Below, piece after piece: positions 1 to 5,778 of a DNA stretch of 12,890 bases. Under the pieces are notes generated by a model. It saw only the letters and a program-made list of their open reading frames with translations, did no database searches and was not told the DNA's origin. This DNA is from an uncultured bacterium (GTDB lineage Bacteria > Patescibacteriota > Minisyncoccia > Phycocordibacterales > UBA9973). Within the stretch, counting starts at the first letter, position 1, and every line of letters begins with the position of its first letter. The translations under genes were made by a program, and so were the position numbers. The stretch is taken from the NCBI GenBank assembly GCA_903862375.1, contig CAIOXR010000053.1, positions 1 to 12,890 of the forward strand. Reading direction: 5' to 3'.

Positions 1-89
1 AAAGTTGCAAAAAATATAAAATAAGGTAAGATATTATAAGTTGGTTGAAATGGTTAATTTAATATTAATTAGCTTAAACAATTTTATTT

Positions 90-163
90 GGGCCCTTAGC
101 TCATCTGGCTAGAGCGCCTCATTTGCAATGAGGAGGTAGCAGGTTCGATTCCTGTAGGGTCCA
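90..163 (+). tRNA. tRNA-Ala (anticodon TGC)
   Basis: A full cloverleaf can be folded by eye. The acceptor stem is 90-96 with 156-162, the D stem 99-102 with 112-115, the anticodon stem 117-121 with 129-133, and the T stem 139-143 with 151-155 around a TTCGATT loop. The seven-base anticodon loop is TTTGCAA with TGC at 124-126. The third acceptor pair is G92:T160, the G3:U70 wobble that marks alanine tRNAs, and the discriminator base is A163. The 3' CCA is not encoded, since the bases after A163 are CAA, so a CCA-adding enzyme would be needed. The gene is convergent with the NRAMP gene, whose stop begins four bases downstream. Confidence 0.97.
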
Positions 164-167
164 CAAT

Positions 168-1631
168 TTAAAACAAAGAAATTATAGCTGCTATGGCTGT
201 GATTCCCATCAGTATGGTTGTAATCCAACCTACAATATTACTTATTTTTGAATTTTTATAGTGACCCATTATTTTATGGTTACCACTTATGTGCACAATA
301 AATACGAGGATTATGGGTGCTACTATACCGTTTGCTATAGCAGAGTATATTAATGCTTTTATCGGATCGATACCGATAAAGTTAATAATAATTCCTATAA
401 TTATCGAAATAGCGATAATGCCATAAAAAGACCTAGCTTCTTTGAGTTTATGATATAGACCTTCTTTCCATCCAAAGCTTTCAGATATCGCATATGATGC
501 AGAGCCTGCAAGTACTGGTATCGCAAGCATTCCAGTTCCGATTATTCCAATAGCGAATAATGTCGTTGCCCATCTTCCTGCAAATGGTGCAAGCGCTAAT
601 GCTGCATCATTTGCTGTTGCGATATTTGTAATTCCATTTTTAAATAGGACACTTGAACATACTGCAATAATAAAAAACATCACTAAGTTTGATAAAAACA
701 TTCCTGTCCAAACATCTTTTCTCATTTCTTTAATTTCAGAAGGATTTGTTCCATGTCTTAGGTGCACAGTAGTTTTGCCTTCTTTTATTTCTTCTTCCAC
801 TTCTTGTGATGTTTGCCAGAAGAATAAATATGGTGAAATAGTTGTTCCCAGAATACCTGTCATAAGAAGAATTTGGTTTTTAGAAAAGGCTAAACTTGGT
901 AGTATACTGCTTCTAATAAGCTCTAGCCAATTCATATGAATTATCAAACCAGTTGCAATATAAGAGAAAAGCGAGATGACTAACCATTTTAAATATTTGC
1001 TATATTTTTGATAAGGAATAAATATTTGTAATACTAATCCTAGTATACCGAATCCAATAACAAGCAAAAAGAATGGTAGTGATGGAATTATAAGCTGGAA
1101 GGCTTTTGCCATCGCTCCGAGGTCTGCACCTATGTTTAAAGTATTAGCAACAAAAAGTAGAATTGTACAAGCATAGAGTATTTTTTTAGAATAAGAGTAT
1201 TTAATATTTGAGGCTAAACCTTTTCCGGTGACAAGCGCTATACGAGCACACATTTCTTGAATAATTGCCATAAGTGGGAAAGTCCAGAGAGCAAGCCATA
1301 TAAGACCTGTACCATATTGTGCTCCTGTCTGAGAATATGTAGCTATACCAGATGGATCATCATCTGCTGCACCTGTTATAAGACCTGGGCCAAGCTTTTC
1401 TATGTATTTTTTACCTTTTTCTAGATACTCCTCGCCTTTTTCTAAAAGTGATTCTTTTTTTTCTATTAATTTAATTTCTTGGGAAATAATAGATTCTTTT
1501 TGATCTATTAGTCCTTCTTCCTCTAATAATAAAGATTCTTTTTGTTCTATTAATTTCTTTTCTTCTAATAAAGAATTTTTATTTGATAAAACTTTTGTAT
1601 TCTTTAGCTTAGCTGTTTTATTTTTATGCAT
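168..1631 (-). CDS. NRAMP-family (SLC11-like) divalent metal transporter with coiled-coil N-terminus
   Basis: This is an inner-membrane protein of 487 residues with about 11 hydrophobic segments after residue 80. It is recognised by GPGLITGAADDDPSGIATYS at about 81-100 (the TM1 region) and GTTISPYLFFWQTSQEVEEE at about 262-281 (the TM6 region). Family knowledge: NRAMPs are proton-coupled importers of Mn2+, Fe2+ or similar ions, using the Asp and Asn of TM1 DPGN and a TM6 Met for coordination. Here DPGN reads DPSG and the TM6 MPHN position reads SPYL, so Asp is kept but Asn and Met are lost. Substrate is therefore uncertain, and it may belong to an NRAMP-related Mg2+-type branch. Residues 19-74 form four 14-residue Glu/Lys/Leu repeats, probably a coiled coil, not usual for the family. 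It starts at an ATG 11 bases after TATAAT, without a Shine-Dalgarno site. The family call is firm; the metal is not. Confidence 0.9.
   Translation of the reverse strand: MHKNKTAKLKNTKVLSNKNSLLEEKKLIEQKESLLLEEEGLIDQKESIISQEIKLIEKKESLLEKGEEYLEKGKKYIEKLGPGLITGAADDDPSGIATYSQTGAQYGTGLIWLALWTFPLMAIIQEMCARIALVTGKGLASNIKYSYSKKILYACTILLFVANTLNIGADLGAMAKAFQLIIPSLPFFLLVIGFGILGLVLQIFIPYQKYSKYLKWLVISLFSYIATGLIIHMNWLELIRSSILPSLAFSKNQILLMTGILGTTISPYLFFWQTSQEVEEEIKEGKTTVHLRHGTNPSEIKEMRKDVWTGMFLSNLVMFFIIAVCSSVLFKNGITNIATANDAALALAPFAGRWATTLFAIGIIGTGMLAIPVLAGSASYAISESFGWKEGLYHKLKEARSFYGIIAISIIIGIIINFIGIDPIKALIYSAIANGIVAPIILVFIVHISGNHKIMGHYKNSKISNIVGWITTILMGITAIAAIISLF
1410..1577 (-). repeat. Four tandem 42-bp coding repeats (14-residue units)
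   Basis: Residues 19-32, 33-46, 47-60 and 61-74 of the NRAMP-like protein follow one pattern, roughly S-L-L-x-E-x-x-x-L-I-x-x-K-E. Fourteen residues equal two heptads, so a coiled-coil rod is expected just before the first membrane helix. The fourth unit is the most diverged. The repeats are clear in the protein; DNA copies have drifted. Confidence 0.7.
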
Positions 1632-1642
1632 CGTATGTATCT

Positions 1643-1671
1643 ATTATACTTTTTCTTTTAATTTGATACAA
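1643..1671 (-). promoter_or_regulatory. Promoter of the NRAMP-like gene
   Basis: On the minus strand, TTGTAT (1666-1671) and a perfect TATAAT (1643-1648) are separated by 17 bases, 11 bases before the ATG at 1631. The transcript leader would be only a few bases long. The element is interlocked with the opposite promoter for ATPase 1. Confidence 0.55.
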
Positions 1672-1672
1672 T
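1644..1672 (+). promoter_or_regulatory. Promoter of ATPase 1
   Basis: TACAAT at 1667-1672 is a good -10, 13 bases before the ATG at 1686; the -35 candidate TTATAC (1644-1649, 17-base spacer) is weak. The stretch from the -10 to the ATG closely matches the one before ATPase 2 (TATAATAGAACTAATAT at 5762-5778), which supports function. It overlaps the NRAMP promoter on the other strand. Confidence 0.45.
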
Positions 1673-1685
1673 AGAAACTAGATAT

Positions 1686-3197
1686 ATGGCATTAAATAAA
1701 CCAAACAAAATTCAGATAATTAAGTTTGCTCCCCCGCCACCTGATTTGCCTACACTAGGGAGGGTAGATCCTAGTGACGTGGCTTTTATCGGCCGTACGA
1801 ATTATGTAGCTTCTTTAGAAGAGAAGAGATTTGTGTTTGGAATAAAGAGAATTGATCGTAGACGTCATATGTATATTATAGGGAAGTCTGGTGTTGGTAA
1901 GTCAAAACTTCAAGAATTAATGATACGTCAAGATATTGCTTATGGTCATGGTGTTTGTATCATCGATCCACACGGAGAGCTTATAGATGATATTTTGAAT
2001 TTTATTCCTGAAGATCGTATTGAAGATGTGTGTATTATAGACCCAGGGGATGTAGATTTTCCATCTTCATTTAATCCACTTTCAAATATTGATCCGACAT
2101 TCAAACATCAACTTACTCAGGGCTTAATTGAAGTTTTACGTAAGCAGTTCGGTGCTAACTGGACTCCTCGTCTTGAGCACGTTTTCCGTTTTACCGTTCT
2201 AGCTTTGCTAGATTATCCATACTCTACAATGCGTGGAATGATAAGCATGCTTACAGATAGAAATTATCGTCAGAAAGTTGTAGAGTACATCGAAGATGAT
2301 ATGGTCAAACGCTTCTGGGCAATAGAATTCGCGGACTGGTCTGAGAAATTTGATACTGATGCTATCATTCCGCTTGTCAACAAACTTGGACAGTTTCTTT
2401 CTGATCCCATGCTTCGAAATATTTTTGGCCAGAAAGAAAATAAAATTGATTTAGAAAAAATAATGAATGAACAAAAGATTCTTCTCATTAATCTTTCAAA
2501 AGGTAAAATAGGAGAAGAGAATTCTTCTTTTTTTGGTGCAATGTTCCTTACAAAGATTAAACAGGCAGGTATGGCCCGTGCAAAACTTGAACCTAAAGAT
2601 CGTGCAGACTTTTATCTTTATGTTGATGAGTTCCAGAATATTGTGACAGATACTTTTGAAAACATTCTTTCAGAGGCTCGTAAGTATGGTCTTAATCTTA
2701 TTATTGCTCACCAATATATTGCTCAGTTGCTTCCTAAGGTTCAGCAAGCAGTTTTGGGAAATGTAGGTTCTATCATTTCTTTTCGTGTGGGAGGAGATGA
2801 TGCTACAAAATTAAAGCCAGAGTTTGCCCCTGTATTTGATGTTAAAGATATGATAAATCTAGGGGTTGGTGAATTTTATATTAAAATGACAATAGATGGA
2901 GAAAGTTATGACCCATTCTCAGCTGAGACTCTTCAAGTTTTACCTGCTACTCATCCTTCATATAGAATTAGGGTGATAGAAGCTTCTCGTCGTAAGTATT
3001 CTATTCCTGCAGGAGAAGCACAGAAGTTAATTGCAGAAGAAGAAGCTACTATTATACGTAGTGCTCAAGAAAAGGCAGCAATTACAGGTAAAAAAGAAGA
3101 TCACTCTTCCGACAATAATAATGATAATAATGAAAATAATAATTCAAAATCCAATGAATCAATTGAAGAGAAGAAAGGAGCTGAGCCATTAATATAA
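1686..3197 (+). CDS. VirD4/TraG-like type IV secretion DNA-binding ATPase (short paralogue, ATPase 1)
   Basis: A cytosolic-looking P-loop ATPase of 503 residues. Walker A is GKSGVGKS (66-73) just after the basic stretch RRRHMYII. A Walker-B-like strand is IIDPHGEL with Asp94, and a second acidic motif LYVDEFQN has Asp314-Glu315. DPHGE plus VDEFQ is typical of the TraG/TraD/VirD4 coupling-protein clade, which pumps DNA or protein into a type IV channel. No N-terminal membrane helices are visible, unlike classical coupling proteins; the N-terminus has a PPPP turn (16-19) and the C-terminus is Asn/Ser/Glu rich. It is paralogous to the 5779-8214 gene but lacks that protein's zinc ribbon and long tail. 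No VirB4, VirB6 or relaxase lies in the window, so the partner machinery is unseen. Cysteine-rich protein A follows after 8 bases, so the two are probably cotranscribed. It has no Shine-Dalgarno site. Confidence 0.85.
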   Translation: MALNKPNKIQIIKFAPPPPDLPTLGRVDPSDVAFIGRTNYVASLEEKRFVFGIKRIDRRRHMYIIGKSGVGKSKLQELMIRQDIAYGHGVCIIDPHGELIDDILNFIPEDRIEDVCIIDPGDVDFPSSFNPLSNIDPTFKHQLTQGLIEVLRKQFGANWTPRLEHVFRFTVLALLDYPYSTMRGMISMLTDRNYRQKVVEYIEDDMVKRFWAIEFADWSEKFDTDAIIPLVNKLGQFLSDPMLRNIFGQKENKIDLEKIMNEQKILLINLSKGKIGEENSSFFGAMFLTKIKQAGMARAKLEPKDRADFYLYVDEFQNIVTDTFENILSEARKYGLNLIIAHQYIAQLLPKVQQAVLGNVGSIISFRVGGDDATKLKPEFAPVFDVKDMINLGVGEFYIKMTIDGESYDPFSAETLQVLPATHPSYRIRVIEASRRKYSIPAGEAQKLIAEEEATIIRSAQEKAAITGKKEDHSSDNNNDNNENNNSKSNESIEEKKGAEPLI

Positions 3198-3205
3198 TAA
3201 GAATT

Positions 3206-4852
3206 ATGAATAATATCTGTAAGCATTGTAATAATGAATTTATTATAACTAGTATTGAAAAATCTTTAAGTGAAAAAATAGGTTTAGAAGATTCTTTGGT
3301 GTGTTCTAGTTGTCTAGCTCGACAACAATTATCATTTTGGTTATTTGGTAAATTTCGAAAAGGTAAATCATCTCTATCTGGAGAAAGTATTATTACAGTA
3401 TTACCCGAAAACAGCAGGTATCCAATTTATTCTTTGAAAGAATGGCATAGTGATAAGTGGGATGCTATGAATTATGGAGTAAAATATGATTCCAGTGAAT
3501 CATTTTTTAAACAATTACAATCTTTACAAGAGAAAGTTCCTCACCCACATCAGAATGGTACGAATAATACGAATTGTGATTATTGTGACGATGTTTGGAA
3601 TTCAAAGAATTGCTATTTATCTCGATCAATGGAAGAGTGTGAAGATTTACTTTATTCATATCGGGGTTTAAAAGTGAAAAATTCTATAGATATGGTTATT
3701 TGTTTTTCTTCTGAAAGATGCTTTTCTTGCTTAAATTGTATAAATTCATATAGACTTTCTTATTCTAGAGATTCAAAAGATTGTATTGATTCATATTTTC
3801 TTTTTGATTGTCGTAATTGTCAGAATTGTTTTATGTGTTCAAATTTAAGAGGGAAAAATTATTGTATAGAGAATGTTCAGTATACCAAAGATGAATATAA
3901 TGAAATAATAAAATCATTTAATTTAGGATATTTTTCAACAGTAGAATCTTTTAAAAAACAATTTGAAGTAATGCTTATGGATAAGGCAATACATAGACTT
4001 AATTTTAATTTGAAAGCTTATAATTCTACTGGTAATAATTTACTTAATACAAATAATTGTATTAATTGTAACACTATTTCTGATTCTGAAGACTCTGTAA
4101 ATTGTATTAGAGGATTTAAACATAAGAGTAATTTAAATGCGAATGGCTGTTGGTATGCAGAACTTGTTGGTAATTGTCAGGGATGTGTAAATGCATATAA
4201 TCTTAAATATTCAAATTGGTCTTCTTCAAGATTTTCCGAGTATTTAGATATTTGTATAGACTGTGAATATTGTTTTGGCTGTGTTGGACTTAAAAAGAAA
4301 AAGTATTGTATTTTAAACAAGCAATATACAAAAGAAGAATATGAAAAATTTAAAGATGAAATAATAAAAGATATGAAAATAAGATCTGAGTATGGTCAGT
4401 TCTTGCCTTACTCTATGAGTCCAGGTCCATATAATTTATCAACCAGTATTTTATATTTTTCTGAAACCACCAAAGAAGATATTTTAAGACTTGGAGGTTA
4501 TTGGCAGGATATGGATGAAAATCATATAGATGGTATGTCTACAAGTGAACTACCAGACTCCATAAATGATATAGATGATTCTATCTGTTCGCAACCATTG
4601 ATATGTCCTGAAACTGGCTGGAGATTTAATATTTCAAATAATGAACTTAATTTCTATAAACAGAATAATATTCCCTTACCTAGAAAACATTTTGATGAAA
4701 GAATTAAAGATTTAATAAAATATTCTACAGTATTAGATACAGATAAATATAATTGTTTTTATTGCAGTAAAGAAATAGAAGCATATTATCCGAAAGAATG
4801 GGATTATAAGAATATAGCTTGTGAAAAATGTTATCAAGAAAATTTAAGTTAA
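3206..4852 (+). CDS. Cysteine-rich zinc-ribbon/solenoid protein A, function unknown
   Basis: A 548-residue protein with about 35 cysteines by hand count. I cannot assign a function. Order of parts: N-terminal zinc-ribbon-like pair CxxC (5-8) and CxxC (33-36); a WHSDKW motif (80-85); a first Cys-rich stretch (about 123-211) ending in CFMCSNLRGKNYCIENVQY with K-D-E-Y after it (module 208-231); a second stretch (about 285-359) ending in CFGCVGLKKKKYCILNKQYT (module 356-379); a YGQF..Y.MSP..YN motif; and a C-terminal ribbon CxxC (517-520) and CxxC (539-542). The recurrent NC/DC spaced every 20-odd residues suggests a solenoid (inference). There is no signal peptide or membrane segment, so it should be cytosolic. 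Paralogues B and C lie at 9752 and 11508. TATAAT at 3193-3198 overlaps the stop of ATPase 1, but cotranscription is more likely. Confidence 0.85.
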   Translation: MNNICKHCNNEFIITSIEKSLSEKIGLEDSLVCSSCLARQQLSFWLFGKFRKGKSSLSGESIITVLPENSRYPIYSLKEWHSDKWDAMNYGVKYDSSESFFKQLQSLQEKVPHPHQNGTNNTNCDYCDDVWNSKNCYLSRSMEECEDLLYSYRGLKVKNSIDMVICFSSERCFSCLNCINSYRLSYSRDSKDCIDSYFLFDCRNCQNCFMCSNLRGKNYCIENVQYTKDEYNEIIKSFNLGYFSTVESFKKQFEVMLMDKAIHRLNFNLKAYNSTGNNLLNTNNCINCNTISDSEDSVNCIRGFKHKSNLNANGCWYAELVGNCQGCVNAYNLKYSNWSSSRFSEYLDICIDCEYCFGCVGLKKKKYCILNKQYTKEEYEKFKDEIIKDMKIRSEYGQFLPYSMSPGPYNLSTSILYFSETTKEDILRLGGYWQDMDENHIDGMSTSELPDSINDIDDSICSQPLICPETGWRFNISNNELNFYKQNNIPLPRKHFDERIKDLIKYSTVLDTDKYNCFYCSKEIEAYYPKEWDYKNIACEKCYQENLS

Positions 4853-4862
4853 ATATCTTTTA

Positions 4863-4890
4863 TTTACAAAATTACTTGTAGTGTTACAAT
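4863..4890 (+). promoter_or_regulatory. Possible promoter before the cutA-like gene
   Basis: TTTACA (4863-4868) and TACAAT (4885-4890) lie 16 bases apart, each with one mismatch to the sigma-70 consensus, in the 76-base gap after protein A. The leader would be about 30 bases. AT-rich sequence makes chance matches common. Confidence 0.35.
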
Positions 4891-4928
4891 TGATATATAA
4901 AGGTCGTAGCTAATTATCAATATATTTT

Positions 4929-5234
4929 ATGGTATTTATATATACAACATGTAAAGATATGGAAGAAGCACAAAGACTGGGTGGCTTGATAGTAAGTAAG
5001 AAAATAGCTGCCTGTGTTGATTTTTGGCCTATATCATCATGCTATAATTGGGAAGGAGATTTAAAGTGTGTATCTCAAGCTATGCTTTTAGTAACTACCT
5101 TTGAAGCTAAACTTGAAGATGTAAATGAGATAATATCAGAAAATCACACTTATAGTGTACCATTAATAGCTGGGGTAGACGTGAGAAGAATTAATCATCC
5201 TTATAAAGAGTGGATGATGCACGAAATAGTTTAA
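4929..5234 (+). CDS. cutA: CutA1-like divalent-ion tolerance protein
   Basis: A protein of 101 residues, near the usual family size of about 100-110. Family landmarks are in order: TTCKDMEEAQRL (6-17), KKIAACV (24-30), a P..S.Y.WEG segment (34-43), LLVTT (52-56), H.YSVPLI (72-79) and a final NHPYKEW. CutA1 proteins form very stable trimers with a ferredoxin-like fold and are linked to copper and other divalent-ion tolerance, though the biochemical role is not settled. There is no signal peptide, so it is cytosolic. The nucleotidyltransferase gene follows after 10 bases and is probably cotranscribed. Cys38 and Cys47 lie in the central loop; whether they bind metal cannot be told. The family call is strong. 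Confidence 0.9.
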   Translation: MVFIYTTCKDMEEAQRLGGLIVSKKIAACVDFWPISSCYNWEGDLKCVSQAMLLVTTFEAKLEDVNEIISENHTYSVPLIAGVDVRRINHPYKEWMMHEIV

Positions 5235-5244
5235 TGTTAAATTT

Positions 5245-5673
5245 ATGAATTCAAAAAAAATATTAATTTTTGGTGTGTTTGATGGTATACATGATGGTCA
5301 TTTACATTTTATAAAAGAAGCCAAAGAAAAGGGGAGTCATCTTGTAGCAGTTGTCGCTCGAGATAGAGTTGTCAAAGAACTAAAAGGAAAGTTACCAAAA
5401 AATAACGAAGTAAATAGAATTCGAAACCTTTTAGAAATTAAGGATATTGATTTGGTTTTTCTTGGAGATCTTAAAATAGGAACTTTTAATATACTTAAAG
5501 AAGTGAAGCCCGATATTATATTCTTGGGTTATGATCAAAGTGCATTACAAGAAGATTTAAATAATAAAATTAAAATTGGACAATTAAATAATATAGAAAT
5601 AATAATGGGACAATCATATAAAGGCGAAGAATTACATTCTTCTATTTTAAATAAAAAAAGCATTATAAATTGA
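5245..5673 (+). CDS. Cytidylyltransferase-family enzyme, resembling archaeal RibL FAD synthase
   Basis: A small Rossmann-like nucleotidyltransferase of 142 residues. The N-terminal signature is FGVFDGIHDGH (9-19), with the HxGH nucleotide-binding motif at 16-19. It is followed by VAVVARDRVVKELKGKLP, a stretch I associate with archaeal RibL-type FAD synthases, then VKPDIIFLGYDQ. Near the end is HSSILNK, in the place of the ISSTxI-type motif. RibL adenylates FMN to FAD; close relatives in the same fold use CTP with glycerol-3-phosphate (TagD), so the substrate is not proven. The gene sits 10 bases after cutA. It is the only gene here ending in TGA, and the stop lies in the loop of a terminator hairpin. 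There is no Shine-Dalgarno sequence. The fold call is firm and the FAD call tentative. Confidence 0.8.
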   Translation: MNSKKILIFGVFDGIHDGHLHFIKEAKEKGSHLVAVVARDRVVKELKGKLPKNNEVNRIRNLLEIKDIDLVFLGDLKIGTFNILKEVKPDIIFLGYDQSALQEDLNNKIKIGQLNNIEIIMGQSYKGEELHSSILNKKSIIN

Positions 5674-5706
5674 ATTGATTTCTTATGCTTTTTTTAAATT
5701 TTTTTT
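5652..5706 (+). terminator. Intrinsic terminator overlapping the end of the nucleotidyltransferase gene
   Basis: TAAAAAAAGCAT (5652-5663) pairs perfectly with ATGCTTTTTTTA (5685-5696), a 12-bp stem with a 21-base loop that contains the TGA at 5671-5673. T-runs lie at 5689-5695 and 5699-5706. The stem is mostly A:T, but the placement before the ATPase 2 promoter fits the end of a transcription unit. Confidence 0.6.
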
Positions 5707-5761
5707 ATATTTTAAATATTAAAATAGTTATAGTGCCCTTTTTTATTTTATTAAATCAAGG

Positions 5762-5778
5762 TATAATAGAACTAATAT
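5762..5778 (+). promoter_or_regulatory. -10 element and very short leader of ATPase 2
   Basis: A perfect TATAAT (5762-5767) lies 11 bases before the ATG at 5779. The run to the ATG, TATAATAGAACTAATAT, nearly repeats the one upstream of ATPase 1. There is no clear -35; the bases around 5739-5745 are all T. The transcript would be almost leaderless and lacks a ribosome binding site. Confidence 0.5.

Noticed and set aside
1..89. Promoter for the tRNA or the end of an upstream gene
   Set aside because: AT-rich sequence holds TTGAAA at 45-50 but no -10 at a proper distance, and no open frame with recognisable content; nothing can be supported.
3193..3198. TATAAT seven bases before protein A as a leaderless promoter
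   Set aside because: The spacing would suit a leaderless start, but there is no -35, it overlaps the ATPase 1 stop, and the 8-base gap favours cotranscription.
5671..5673. Recoded TGA (glycine), as in some CPR lineages
   Set aside because: Reading through would add only about eight residues inside a terminator hairpin, and no gene here needs an in-frame TGA to stay open.
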